Part shown: piece by piece, positions 48,601 to 58,149 of the stretch | Layout: each line of letters opens with the position of its first letter | How positions within the stretch are numbered: the stretch's first letter is position 1 | Assembly: GCA_035578905.1 (NCBI GenBank) | Contig: JAQJVL010000150.1 | Coordinates: forward strand, 1,573,949 to 1,637,948 | Reading direction: 5' to 3' | DNA length: 64,000 nucleotides | Source: Stictocephala bisonia | Taxonomy: Eukaryota; Arthropoda; Insecta; Hemiptera; Membracidae | Position numbers and translations under genes: made by a program | The notes under the pieces: generated by a model | What the model was told of the DNA's origin: nothing | The model's database searches: none | What the model saw: the letters and a program-made list of their open reading frames with translations, nothing else

Positions 48601-50663
48601 TCATTTTGTGTCTCATTACAATTTTACAGTCAAGTGGTATAAATATTACAAACCCTTAACACCTTGATATTCCTTTTTAAAATATCAAAGTTTTTAGTTT
48701 AGTAGTTTCATCCACACATGTAATATTAATCACAATTGTTCAAAACAGAAAATAGGCTACAATAAATATTTATAAATCATTACATTTACAAATAAAAAAT
48801 AAGTAGTTGCATAAAATTTGCATTATTATTATAGTACTTGAAATATATTAAAACTGTCACTAATTTTACGATATATCAGTACATTTCATGGAAAAGAAAA
48901 GTATTAAACATATCACTCACCCGTAGTAAGGAAGGGCCCAGCAGAACTCAAGATATTTGCGTTGAAGTTTCCTGTCAGGTGTAGAAGGGGGTATACGTTT
49001 GTAGTGTTCCAATAGTCTTACTTCAGGCGAGTGCTTACCGCTGAGTCCCAGCCATGAGCGCCAAGCACCTCTTCGCATGTGCGCTGGTAGGAATCTGCTA
49101 TGTTGCTCCCTGTAACAATCAAGATATGTGTAGCTAATGGCTTTGCCTACTTACCTTTCGTTATACCTCATGTCTACTTATTACATTACTGAGTCATAAA
49201 TGAAATTGCTAGAAAGACATTTGTATGGCTTTAATTTCACGAAAATTATTCTGCAAGTAAATGTCACTGGTAAAATTTTTGTTTTGTTTTGCTGTCAGAA
49301 AATTGAGGAACCCTGTAATCCTGTTAGGCCTAGAAAGCCAGGTGGCATCTCAATACTTGTTACTTACCGAAAGAACTGTATGGTGTGAACGTGAGGGTTG
49401 TAAGGGCCAAGCTCCAGTCTGGCCTGGATGCCCCCTAGCATGATGTAGTGAGACTGTTCACAAGGGTATCTCCCCTCAAGTATGTTGTACCTGGCTTCAC
49501 AGTACAACAGATCTTGCAGTCTCGGCTCCCTAGTCAGTACAATAAACAAATAAAATTAATGTAACCATACAATTATTTTATTACCATCCAATTAATAACA
49601 TAATTAATCTATCTAGCATATTAATATTTAAATGCAGTAAATGCTACTGTAGGATGAAATTGAATATCTGGTTCTCTTTTAAATCAATATTTACACCATC
49701 CCTCCCCCTTTATACTATTCATTTTCTCTAACATAAAATATCCTAAGTTAAATTCATTAAAACCAATATACTAATGATCTCTTTGCAGTAGTTCATTGCA
49801 TCAAAATTTTATGATAAAATATAAGCTTTGAAACAAATTTGTTTTGAAAGAAAAAGATTTGTAAATATCTCATAGTTTTTGCAACATTCAAATGCCCAAA
49901 ACAGTACTGATACCTAAAAATGAATACTAGAGCTGCTGGGCATGAATTTATAATTGTTTTGAAACAGTTCACTGATATGATTGAATAATTAAAGTGACAA
50001 CTTACTTGACCTTCTCATCTACAGATCTTGGCACAAACACATTACGCTGAAAGGACAGAACAGGTTCATCTCGCCTCTGTCGTGACTCTGTGGCGTGAGC
50101 ATACTTAGCCAATAGGTCAGGCCACTTGGCTCTCACTGCAAATGGCTGGTGATGTGGCTTCAAACGCAGTTCTGCGAATAAATAACACTCATCAGCTGAT
50201 TTAATCTACGGTAATACAGTATAAAATGAAACAAGAGTACTTGTATAGAGTCAAATTACATAATGAGGTACTTTCATGAGTTGGTGAGAGAGATCAGATT
50301 TGACAGTAAATACTGTAAACTTGTAAGGAACAATCAAAGTTGGATAAACCTGATTTCCTTTGTCAGGAGAACAGGGATTCCGAAGAATTTAATCGTGGCA
50401 TGCCAATATTGATCACCATAATATTAGTACATTTTGTACAAATTTATGTTATGTGACATTCAATAGTACTGTAAACATCTGTAGCATACCCAGCAGGCCA
50501 GAGCACATCCAAAGGGTGAAGATATTGGCAGCAGAACGAGGAAGACCAAGCTGGTCTTCACTAACGATGGCTTGGACCAATTCCTTGACACTGGTGTTAA
50601 CTCCATCCTCCAACTCCATATGTAGCGCCACGTCTGACATTAGGTATATGCATACCTTCAGTG
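39562..50663 (-). CDS. FRMD8: FERM domain-containing protein 8 (FRMD8/Bili-like), eight exons
   Basis: Exons in coding order: 50,663-50,490; 50,171-50,006; 49,529-49,368; 49,109-48,921; 46,776-46,647; 44,600-44,442; 39,876-39,756; 39,660-39,562. All junctions are GT-AG and phases agree, giving 400 codons; human FRMD8 is 464 residues. Motifs in family order: F1 lobe (VCIYLMSDVALHMELEDG, ANIFTLWMCSGLLELRLKP), F2 (LLYCEARYNILEGRYPC, GGIQARLELGPY, RFLPAHM), F3 (CAFFQGQVEQPVRG, VGINPQGVYIID, LKFEEMSWD, VSKILQVFSKQAVMMDALI), then a basic tail (KLSKLTLATFDDEG). FRMD8 is a cytoplasmic adaptor that binds iRhom proteins and supports ADAM17 at the cell surface; Drosophila Bili modulates Wg/Wnt receptor signalling. 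The 5' exon with the start codon and the 3' end are missing. Introns are full of transposon remains. Confidence 0.92.
39756..39876 (-). CDS. FRMD8: FRMD8 exon: end of F3 lobe and linker
   Basis: 121 nt, acceptor TTTATAG, donor GTTAGT. Starts AVMMDALISGFVEDIKKKM, the last FERM helix, then a Thr/Asp-rich, probably disordered linker. The preceding intron (4.6 kb) holds the hAT, gypsy and non-LTR remains. Confidence 0.88.
39926..40003 (+). repeat. tRNA-like sequence (SINE head or tRNA pseudogene)
   Basis: Has a box-A-like TAGCCTAGTGG, an anticodon arm CCTGC-TTCATAT-GCAGG (anticodon CAT) and a box B GGTTCAAATCC. The T stem does not pair and the acceptor pairs only partly, so it is unlikely to be a working tRNA. 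A tRNA-derived SINE or pseudogene fits, lying inside an FRMD8 intron. Confidence 0.6.
40360..40740 (+). pseudogene. Non-LTR ORF2 C-terminal fragment
   Basis: Plus-strand LPKDVLL, then TKFKRTVEKFLLNKAFYSLSEFL and a stop at about 40,580, the usual C-terminal tail of the non-LTR family seen at 42.1 kb. Only the 3' end is preserved. Confidence 0.6.
41190..41255 (+). repeat. RTE/SINE-like 3' end
   Basis: GGTGATGAGTGAGTAAGTCA followed by GCTTTGCCTTTTATTATATAGAT, a typical 3' end of insect RTE-type elements. Short fragment. Confidence 0.4.
41320..41580 (-). pseudogene. Ty3/gypsy retrotransposon RNase H fragment
   Basis: Minus strand: SHVEYIGQYSMNIH, then CHISGSDNVVADSLSRIEAV and DCEALAESQSHNAEL. 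The HISG-NVVADSLSR box marks the end of the RNase H domain of gypsy-type polyproteins and is followed by the connection to the integrase. The rest of the polyprotein and a clear LTR pair are absent nearby. It is a degraded LTR-element fragment within an FRMD8 intron. Confidence 0.75.
41704..42301 (-). pseudogene. Non-LTR ORF2 3' fragment between inverted TGTTTAGG ends
   Basis: Minus-strand 42,282-41,938 carries a C-terminal RT tail (HCIHLYLGIKLFNKLPLVVRDI, FKRSVTKWLKGKAFYSVEEF), with the 3' end at about 41,735 (GACAATAAAGATTCTTGATTC). The outer borders TGTTTAGGGGGGTGGAAGTT (41,709) and the inverse of TGTTTAGGAGGGTAGAAGTT (about 42,300) form 20-bp inverted ends with two mismatches, so the fragment seems to sit in another element (DNA transposon or LTR) whose duplications I could not define. 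Confidence 0.6.
42302..43138. other. Intronic sequence, nothing recognised
   Basis: Lies in the FRMD8 intron. No coding or repeat structure supported. Confidence 0.4.
43147..44237. mobile_element. hAT-type element with 8-bp target duplications
   Basis: The ends TAGAGGTGGA and TCCATCTCTA are inverted repeats of the hAT form. The flanking octamers TCACTGAG (43,139-43,146) and TCACCGAG (44,238-44,245) differ at one base: the 8-bp duplication expected of hAT. Subterminal AACYGGTTGA motifs occur near 43,185, 43,220 and 44,170. No transposase; a non-LTR fragment is nested inside. Confidence 0.85.
43450..43990 (+). pseudogene. Non-LTR ORF2 C-terminal fragment inside the hAT element
   Basis: Plus-strand frames: CDLQTVQLIYKVLQTGKPKYF, a stop, then RLKIGKKAFRYFGPEICNAL and LPPALKSLSYHLFKSHIKEI, ending at AAATAAAGACGTTATTTATTTATT (about 43,985). 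This is the classic closing stretch of Jockey/CR1-like ORF2. Confidence 0.7.
44442..44600 (-). CDS. FRMD8: FRMD8 exon: F3 lobe
   Basis: 159 nt, phase 0 at both ends, acceptor TTTTTTAG, donor GTAAGT. Encodes ILLLGLKFEEMSWDFAKPS to GMRVSKILQVFSKQ, the most conserved part of the F3 (PH-like) lobe in this family. Confidence 0.92.
44790..45130 (-). pseudogene. Possible retroelement-derived fragment
   Basis: A 73-codon minus-strand frame (45,027-44,806): ELEEDTRELQITFEDLKNKT, then a basic region ending RSKRMKIYWAERIQRNTRR. The charged pattern and the ERMK-W-ERK-like ending recall C-terminal regions of retroelement ORFs common in arthropods, but I recognise no defined domain. It lies in an FRMD8 intron, on the gene strand, without splice sites that would join it. 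Confidence 0.35.
45601..46351. mobile_element. piggyBac-type MITE, TTAA-flanked
   Basis: Starts TTAACACGTTCGCTACCA and ends with the inverse of TTAACACGTTTGCTACCA (one mismatch over 18 bp), with TTAA at both borders. GC-richer GCAAATGTGC and GCGGC motifs recur at 45,620-45,650 and 46,225-46,310 as subterminal repeats, like the GCGGCAAACG motifs of the 248-1,043 element. No ORF of note; sits in an FRMD8 intron. Confidence 0.85.
46647..46776 (-). CDS. FRMD8: FRMD8 exon: start of F3 lobe
   Basis: 130 nt, acceptor TGTTACAG, donor GTAAGC. Encodes GCAFFQGQVEQPVRGLTSL, then HQDIPVLVGINPQGVYIID, corresponding to the CAFFHGEV region of vertebrate FRMD8. Confidence 0.92.
47023..47101 (-). repeat. tRNA-Leu-like sequence (SINE head or pseudogene)
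   Basis: The minus strand carries GTGGCTAGCGGTCTTAGGCG (box A region with a tRNA-Leu-like D arm), a long variable-arm-like segment, and a perfect box B GGGTTCGAATCCG. The acceptor ends (GAGCCAG and CCTAGAC) do not pair, so a tRNA-derived SINE or pseudogene is more likely than a working tRNA. Confidence 0.6.
47650..48560 (-). pseudogene. mariner-like (IS630/Tc1) transposase relic
   Basis: Minus-strand translation in shifting frames: FFGDATVTGVSYLDMM-like sequence (about 48,050), KGEEPETXFGSKMVLRNFA (the FQQDGAPPH region, damaged), GPNNRIPFEYLKYS, then MYVPLLPANLPDLRNKTQEV and FTPDTRLTVCCVANSAYIE closing at about 47,655. The VPPLP-type C-terminus is that of a mariner-related family widespread in insects. 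The N-terminal helix-turn-helix part is barely recognisable. It occupies the FRMD8 intron between 48,921 and 46,776. Confidence 0.75.
48921..49109 (-). CDS. FRMD8: FRMD8 exon: F2 lobe to F3 linker
   Basis: 189 nt, acceptor TGTTACAG, donor GTGAGT. Encodes REQHSRFLPAHMRRGAWRSW through RLLEHYKRIPPSTPD and ends KYLEFCWALPYYG, matching the family's FLPAHL and ELPFYG landmarks. Confidence 0.92.
49368..49529 (-). CDS. FRMD8: FRMD8 exon: F2 lobe
   Basis: 162 nt, acceptor TGACTAG, donor GTAAGT. Encodes KEPRLQDLLYCEARYNILEG, then RYPCEQSHYIMLGGIQARLE and LGPYNPHVHTIQFFR. Confidence 0.92.
50006..50171 (-). CDS. FRMD8: FRMD8 exon: F1-F2 junction
   Basis: 166 nt, acceptor ATTCGCAG, donor GTAAGT. Encodes ELRLKPHHQPFAVRAKWPDL and FQRNVFVPRSVDEKVK, equivalent to the LKPKHQPYK and FRRNVFFPK signatures of vertebrate FRMD8. 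Confidence 0.92.
50490..50663 (-). CDS. FRMD8: FRMD8 exon: F1 lobe
   Basis: 174 nt, acceptor ATCTTGCAG, donor GTATGC. Encodes LKVCIYLMSDVALHMELEDG, VNTSVKELVQAIVSEDQLGL and PRSAANIFTLWMCSGLL. It begins mid-codon, so the start codon lies in an upstream exon not located; only about 30 poorly conserved residues should precede it in this family. Confidence 0.9.
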
Positions 50664-50988
50664 CTGCAAGATGTACATTGATTACTTGTGTTAAATGGTA
50701 TTCTCAAATTTGGCAAAAATTGTTTTTTAATATGTGCAAGGTATGTAGTTATTATTTATTTAGAGCTGTGAAATGTGCATGAATATGATTGTCTATTAAT
50801 CTAGTGACATTTTTTTTTAATGAGTGATATGTGAAAATAGTTTTAATTTGTAAAGAATCAATAAACAAGAAATCTTAATTCTTTTGACCTTATGCTCATG
50901 ATATAGAATATGTGGAGTAACTATACAAAATCATACTAATTATTATACATTGCTCACACAAACTAAAATGCTAATTATTTTATTTCAA

Positions 50989-51240
50989 AGGCTTAAGTGG
51001 CCGTTGTCATTACTAATAGCTAAAGCTTCCAGTAATGTTTGCGTCAAGGTGTTATCTACAATATTTACATCACCAAAGGTTTCACCCATTCTGTGATGTA
51101 GCATCCTCAGTGGTGTCTCTGAGAGTGTGAGTCTGAGACAGTGAGGTACCACTGAGTAAGCCACATCACAGAATAAAATATTTATTGTAAATAACAACTT
51201 AACGCTGTTGTTACCAAAACCTTTAGTTATTAGTAAAATG
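50989..51240. repeat. Decayed copy of the 27.2-kb hairpin element
   Basis: Begins GGCTTAAGTGGCCGTTGTCA like the flank at 27,145, and its left arm (TCTACAATATTTACATCACC, then CCCATTCTGTGATGTAGCATCCTCAGTGG) matches the 27.2-kb arm with several changes. The right arm is shorter and scrambled (about 51,150-51,240). The hammerhead-like core (51,073-51,113, minus strand) keeps CTGAGGA and GAAAC but has lost the palindromic stem III. Confidence 0.75.
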
Positions 51241-52202
51241 CTAATTAATGAAAAGTTCTTAATTGTCTTAATTAACACAAATTTTTTACTTCTTATTTTT
51301 TTCTCAAGTAATTTCTGATAAACAAGTTTTATTGTAATATTTATTGGTTTTGTTCAAACAGTGTACACAGGGATCTAGTAAATCAGGATCAAGTGTAACA
51401 ATAATTAACTGTATTACATTGCCTCTCTCACACTATGAATTTAATCTACAAAGTATATTTGCCTATTTCTTTAACACTCAGTGCATTAATAAATAGCTAA
51501 TAACTCAGTTTGTTAAAACATGAGTATCTGAGAGTATTCATGTCACAGGCTATTGTAAAAAAGGTGATTTACTCTATTTCTCAAATAAGCGGCAAACTTG
51601 CCTGGTTCTATATGAATTTACTTTATTTATGAATTACTCTGCATGCATTGCTCAGTTGCATAATCATTCTCCATGGTGTACTTTGATTAATTTCTTGAAT
51701 AATTGACACCATATACATTTCAACTGATTTACCTTATATGCATACTATGTTAAACTTTTTTAGATTTCACCTTTTCCGTTGTTCGTAAACTATGTTTGTG
51801 AATTATTACATGCATTCAGTCTCACCCAAAATTAATTGCGACAGCAAATTTTTTTCTGTAACGGCAATATTTTGAAGAATATTTATGTTTCCGGCCATTT
51901 TGTCTTGAAAATATTTATCATGATAAATCAGATAGTTTTATTTATCAAGATTAGATTGTTATGTTTATTGAAATTATGTGTTGTTTGTCTTGGCTTAAGA
52001 AGCAATGTTTGGATTTCAAATAATTTATTTAACATATTCGTTTCATTTAACTAGGCTTATTTGTTATTAAATGATGATTCATAATTCTCTACATTCAAAC
52101 AATATTTTTTTACAAGTTCTTTAATCGTTTAAAAAAATCCTTAATATTAATTTATTAAGATGGCAATCTTCAAGATTTGGGCTAATATGGATTTTGGGTG
52201 TA
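51241..52202. other. AT-rich sequence upstream of known FRMD8 exons
   Basis: A first exon of FRMD8 could lie here or beyond, but no start codon with a suitable donor could be justified. Confidence 0.35.
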
Positions 52203-52266
52203 GATAAGCGAATGTAGTCTTTGTTACAAACTAAGACAGTACTCCTTAGAAAGTGTCATTAATTAA
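52203..52266 (+). repeat. Dispersed repeat, copy 1
   Basis: GAATGTAGTCTTTGTTACAA, then TTAGAAAGTGTCATTAATTAATATCCCA. Matches 63,200-63,266 at nearly every base. The homology stops where the next element begins. Confidence 0.75.
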
Positions 52267-52435
52267 TATCCCAGGAATTAGTATATTGGAGAGATAGACA
52301 ATCAGGAAACTTAACATTAGAAGACAAGTTCATTAACACCAGAGTAGTAGTAGTAACATACACAAAAGAATCACATTATCACACGAATTTTCAGTACCAT
52401 TGGCACTTTCTTCGGTGAGTAGAGAGAGTAGAATC
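52267..52435 (-). repeat. Second copy of the 18.9-19.0 kb repeat end
   Basis: Inverse match to 18,878-19,028, including GGAATTAGTATATTGGAGAG, GACAAGTTCATTAACACCAG, AGTAGTAGT and TTTCTTCGGTGAGTAGAGAG. Its GA run at the inner end is only about 12 bp, whereas the other copy has a 2.1-kb CT tract at that point. Confidence 0.8.
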
Positions 52436-52780
52436 AGGGATGTTGCACAGAGTCAAAGTGTCACCGAGTCAAAACTAAACGGTGATTCACTGGGTCAAAA
52501 TCCTATTAAGTCCACACAGTTTGACCTAGTGAAATTTCGACGTACTGCAACAGACCTCCCAACGCTGTTTCACTGGGTCAAAATCCCAGCAAGTCCACAC
52601 AACGAACATTTGACGATGTGGCATTCGACTCAGCGACACAGGCCGGGCGTTGTGACGTATTCCCATTAGGTCAAAAAGTACAGTCTTCACTGGTGAAAGT
52701 GGCCCGCCTGCCTCACCACGCGTCTCCTTACTTAGTTGTTTTACTCCAACCAACATATTATTAATTGATGGATTATTATT
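52436..52780. repeat. GC-richer block with a 45-bp direct repeat
   Basis: ACGGTGATTCACTGGGTCAA (52,479-52,524 region) recurs as ACGCTGTTTCACTGGGTCAA (52,562-52,606 region), each followed by AATCC and AAGTCCACACA. The block has more CG dinucleotides than its surroundings. Two overlapping short ORFs lack motifs. Confidence 0.5.
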
Positions 52781-52956
52781 TCATGTGGAGGAAGTGTAAT
52801 GATTATATTTATGTTTGTAAAAATAATTACTTAACATTGATAACGTTTTTTACATAAATCGAATTGCATAAAATCAAATAAAAAACTGACTGTTTTTGTC
52901 GTGGAAATCAATGGACCTAATTAATTGGTCCTATTGTCCTAATTAATTGTCCTATT

Positions 52957-52994
52957 GCAAATGTATAACATTTATTGAAATGTTATACATTTGC
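52957..52994. repeat. Perfect 17-bp-stem hairpin
   Basis: GCAAATGTATAACATTT, loop ATTG, then the exact inverse. It is preceded by a small direct repeat, CTAATTAATTGTCCTATTG. Small-RNA hairpin or foldback remnant; function unknown. Confidence 0.7.
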
Positions 52995-54633
52995 TTAAGC
53001 AGGTGTTGAATAATATCATATTGTCAGGGTATAAATTAAATTAATTTTCTTTTATTGCTAACTTAGAACAAATATCCTAAGCTATTTAAATTATTGAACA
53101 AACCAAAAACTTAACTCATTTAATTTGGTTAAAATAATGAAAAAGGCTTCAATAATACATAAAATTTAGAATACAAAATTCTTATAACCTATTTTATTGA
53201 ACAATATAATATTACGCGATGATTATATAGATCAATACCACTCGACCATTGCTAGTGCTTCTTAGGTGCGACATTAATTTGATGGAAGAAATTGTGGCAA
53301 TATCTTTGTTGTATGAATATTAATAGATTTATGCTTAACCACACTGAAGAGCATATTATGTTAATGTCGACAAAACTATAATTTATTTAAAGTAATAGTA
53401 CTATTCTTAGGACAATGAAAAATTGTTTAGGGCTGAATCTAAAAAAGCGTTAGGAAATATTTAAAAATGTTTCAAATTGTGATCGGTTATTAAAAACCAG
53501 ATCCAAAAGACGACCATCTTGTGGAAAGTATATTGCGATTACTCTAAATGTATGTTTAAATATACTTGTACTTGTAATTACTTATACAATGTACCTAACT
53601 ATCTGCTAATAAGTTGTAACTTCATTATAATAATTGATTTATCTATATTCTGAAAACTGTTTAAATAAATTATATGTTTTATTGATAGTTATTTTTTTTT
53701 AATTGGATACATAGTATTGCAATTGTGTAATAATTAATTAATATGTTGAACAGGCTCCTAAACTTATGAGTAAAAAATATATGAAATAAAAACACTTAAA
53801 TGCAATAAAACTAGTGAATGTTTCATATTTTTCTGACTTGACATTAGCTCTGCTCGTGTTAATACACAGTGTATTGGCAATTTACTTGGACAAAATAATG
53901 CGTTCTTAAAGAAGTAAAGTACCTCAAAATAGGCATACACTCTGCAATAACACTAAAACGGGTTTGCGTGATATTTGATAGGTTTATATTTTTTATAAAT
54001 ACGGGTTTATATTTAATAACCCGTAGGAAATATTTTACGGGTCAACATGTTGATACTAATACACTACGTTAATCATTAGTTGTGCATTCCGTATGCAAGG
54101 CTTGAGTTGACTATTATTTAAAACCGTCAATAACAATCTACCACGTGATTTATTTTGTATAGCAATTGTATAAATATGTTTCGATAGAACTTATGCAACA
54201 TTTTACGGTTGTTATGGACATCTCATTACATCAGCTTAATACTCCTTTGGACTTGTTAATACGTATGACTTGTTAATATGTTATGAAAGTAATATATGAC
54301 TATAGAATATTAGCGGAAACACATGGATAATTGTCATGCAGATTTGTTTAGACAATAATTTTAATTGGTACAGCAATAACACGTAGTTAACAATTGATAC
54401 CGTTAAAATAGTCGTGTTAATTAGCACATGGCTTATAAGGTAATTTTAGGATGAGAAGTCCAAACTGCTGTTGATCCAGGTAGGGCAGATAGGAAATATG
54501 TAATCAGAGTTCATGTAACCAATGAAGCTGTAACCCAAATCTCAAACAAATACTCTTTAGGCATTCATTGCAAAAAACGGTTTGTTACTGGGAGTTTTTC
54601 AATTGGGTCAAATAAACATTATCATGACTAGTA
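52995..54633. other. AT-rich sequence, nothing recognised
   Basis: No coding or repeat structure could be supported. Confidence 0.4.
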
Positions 54634-54867
54634 AACAGAAGGAAAACTAAATAAGGTCCCTTAATGTGGTCAAGTAATATATGTATATTATAAATTTTCT
54701 GACTATTAATTTTATTTGATCATGGATGACTTGTTTCTCAAGAAGTCAATTTGTTTGGTGCATAAACTCAACATTTTGGTAATTAAAAACAAAAAAATTG
54801 ATTACTTCATGGAAATTGTGTCCTAGAATGATACTGTCCAATTAATGAAAAAAATTGATCTGTTAGG
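54634..54867 (+). repeat. Direct repeat, copy 1
   Basis: About 230 bp beginning AACAGAAGGAAAACTAAATA, repeated at 55,792-56,012 with roughly one tenth of positions changed, mostly small deletions in the second copy. Confidence 0.85.
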
Positions 54868-55791
54868 TTTTATCCTAAAGAAAGTTTTTCTGAACAACAT
54901 ATGAACCACATAATTGTGTCAATTGATATGTAGTCACAACAGATATAAATCTTATACACAATTACTTATGGAGATCAAATCCGTCCAAAAGTTAAGAGGA
55001 TATGTTTCAGCTAACCACATTTACTAGGCAGAGTGGTTATTTTTATTCTGAATTTTCTTTTTGTTCCGAATATTGTACATTACGAGAAGAATAAATTTCA
55101 CTATTTCATATTCTTTACGATTATTATAACTCACTTATAAAAAAGAAAAAACGGCCAGAGCTAATACTTTACTTATTGTACAATCCATCTGCACTGTATT
55201 TAATATATTCTACATCCTCCCCCTAATGGGATACTGTGGGGGTGAGTCAACATATGTAATAGCCAAACAAAGCCTAAAAATGATGTTATTCATGGTTGTT
55301 GATTCTTGTAATAACTTGTTTTGCATAAAATTTGGTGTCTTGAGTGAATGTTTTATCTGCCTTAAAATAACTTAAATGTAATTTAATTCATGTTGTTCAA
55401 GGAAACAATTCCAATAAGCCAAACATTTGATAATAGTAGCATTAGACCTCTTATTTTTTGTCAGTCTTCCACTCTTGAATACTGATAAAAAGAGCTGGTG
55501 CTTGCTTTAGCTTAATGATTAAAACATTTTATCAATTCCCATACTATCCAATTTCCAGAGGGGCGTTTTTTATAGTACATAAAAAATCTTACAGGTTCAA
55601 ATAAACATTCTTCAAAGTAAATCACTTTATTCATGACAAGTTAATGGAGAGGGGGAATTAAAATACCTGTATTATATAAAAATAAGACATTGCAACCTAT
55701 ATAAATCAAAGAAACATGTTTAAAATCAAAGTACTCTTAGAGAAACAAAAAATAATTATTTAGGCATATTGATTTACCTACTGTTGTTCAC

Positions 55792-56012
55792 AACAGAAGG
55801 AAAACTAAATAAGGTCCCTTAATGTGGTCAAGTAATATATGTATATTATAGATTTTCTGATTATTAATTTTATTTGATCATGGATGACTTGTTCTCAAGA
55901 AGTAAATTTGTTTGGAGCATAAACTCAGATAAAAACAAAAAAATTATTACTTCATGGAAACTGTCCTAGAATAACATACTGTCCAATTAATGAGAAAATT
56001 GATCTCTGTTAG
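55792..56012 (+). repeat. Direct repeat, copy 2
   Basis: Second copy of the 54,634-54,867 repeat. The 925 bp between the copies has no ORF. Local duplication or terminal direct repeats of a non-coding element are both possible; no TG..CA ends are visible. Confidence 0.85.
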
Positions 56013-57560
56013 ATAAAAACATTGCCTACCATAATCTTTGTAAACCTTGTAATTTGTCATGTCTTAATGTAGTTTTACTGCCATTAATTGAATGGGAAAT
56101 TTAGTTTTTAGTAAATTTTATTATTTATTCCTTAATATGGTACTTTTCAGTCACTCATTGTGCTGCCATAAAACAAATGATATAGGTATATATTACATTA
56201 AAACCCCTGTGGTGTATGACAGTTTTGTTTGATCTTTAAAACTGACAACAATTGTCAAATAATAAATCTGTTTGGCACTTGTAGTGCCTCTTGTGTGTAT
56301 CTTATTAGTCACTTTTAATTATAATAATGCAATTAGTAACTGGCATAGTGTTAAAATGTTTATTGAAAATAATGGTGGTAGTTAGACAAATTAAATTATT
56401 ACAAGTCAAAAAAAAAAAAAAAAAAAAACAATCAACTCCAAATTGGGCTTCTTTTCATGTATAACAACAAACTAATTTTTAGAGCTTTGAATGTTCATTA
56501 ATTTCAGGTGAAAAAGCTAATCCCTAATTTTATGAGGTAGTTTATCAGTGTAACCCTACAATGTCACCATAGGATAAACTTGCCTTATTAGCAACCTGGG
56601 GTCAAATATGACTGTAATATAAAATTAAAGAAAACAATGGTTATTAATTCACAAAAAACTAAAAAATTTAATAGGTATAAAACCAATAATTGAATGTCAT
56701 AATATGCAAGTAAACTAAACTAAATAGTAAAAAGAGTCCTTATACCTTTCAAAACAAAATGAACTTATTGGTTCACCTTATAATTAAAACAGCCTAAAAT
56801 GTAGACTAATAATAACATTCTATTTAACCTATTCATCAGCTTCCACCAATAAGGGGGATGTACATGTGCCCCAAAAACAGTGATTCTCTTAAGCATGGAG
56901 CAAAGCTTGCACACATAAAATATTTATAAGAAATAGCAACCTATAAAATTAAAAAAAACATTTTACGCAGTAAAAATTACTTTTAAAAATATCACACAGG
57001 TGACTACACCTCTTTTCTAGCAAACAGGCTCATATTCTTCATTAAAATCATTTTTATTTTTAAGTTCACATAACATTTTAAGTGCGTTTTTCGTTATGGT
57101 TTTTACTTGTGGCTCTCATATCTTTGTTCAACCAGCAGTCTCACAAGGTTTCTGGCTACACATTGTAAACTTTTTCCACGTGATTATAAAGTACTTATTC
57201 AAAAGAAACTGTAAGAACAATAGATTTCAACAAAAAAAGTAGGTCATGGGGTCAAATCTGACCTCAAGCATTAACGATTGGACTGAATGTACTTGACACA
57301 TTACAGTGTTCAATTGTAAATATTACACATTCTGTTCTAGTCTAAATTAGCTTATTTTATATTACATCCAAAAAATACATATAAAAATGTCCCATATGAG
57401 AATTATTTATACTGAATTACCAATCTACCATGAAGTTTAGTTTTGATACAACCTAAAATTTATTTTAAAATGCAAAGAAATAAAACAACTAAAAAATAAG
57501 TAAGTAAGTAAGTCGAACAACATAATTTGGGTAATAATAGTAAGGCGGCAAAAATTAACA
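56013..57560. other. AT-rich sequence, nothing recognised
   Basis: Includes an A(24) run at about 56,407. No gene seen. Confidence 0.4.
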
Positions 57561-57600
57561 TTTATTTTAGAAATATGAACACATCACTATAAACAAGTCT

Positions 57601-57686
57601 TTAGATGTAGGCATCCAGTGGTAGAGGTTGAAGCTTGAGCTTCTTCATAAATTTCAGCAATGAATTTGTCTCCCTCATCTTCATAT
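57601..57686 (-). CDS. Possible terminal coding exon
   Basis: On the minus strand an acceptor-like TATATATATAG is followed by a frame MKMRETNSLLKFMKKLKLQP, then LPLDAYI and TAA. A polyadenylation signal AATAAA lies 35 bp downstream (57,561-57,566). The peptide looks like a protein C-terminus, but the acceptor's pyrimidine tract is poor and the phase (needs one base from the previous exon) does not fit directly to the 63.8-kb exon, so an intervening exon would be needed. Not assigned to a family. Confidence 0.35.
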
Positions 57687-57781
57687 CTATATATATATAA
57701 CAAAGCAAGAATATATTACAAGACACAACCATTTATTTAGAATAAACTGCTATTTATTCAATAGATATAACTTATATATGT

Positions 57782-57935
57782 TACAGTGAAAGCTGAATAT
57801 TAGTCAAGGTGTACCGTCGCTAGTGATTGTCGACCTTCACTGAAATGACCAGTGAATGTTGATAGTAGAAAATATATATCAGCTTTCACTAGGGAAGGTG
57901 AACCTTCACGGAATCAGCCTAGGGAATGTTGAACA
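57782..57935. repeat. Left subterminal repeat cluster of Ginger element
   Basis: Repeated variants of (G)TCRACCTTCACT and AGTGAAAGYTGA in both directions: about 57,786, 57,830, 57,850, 57,880, 57,893, 57,903 and 57,920. Likely integrase-binding sites, by analogy with other cut-and-paste elements. Confidence 0.65.
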
Positions 57936-58149
57936 TCTGGCGGATGTGCACGGCGGGCGAACGACCTTGACCTGGTGCCAGTGATGTCTGGTGTCTGCAG
58001 CATTGTGCATATTACATTCCCGCCCAGCCGGCCGTCAGTGTTGGTGAGGTTATGTTATTGTGCAACTGTGTGTTATATCCTGATGTGGTATTTTAATTCT
58101 GAAGGTGGTGCGCTTATGTTTTAAAGTGGTTCAGTGTTAATGAACGATA

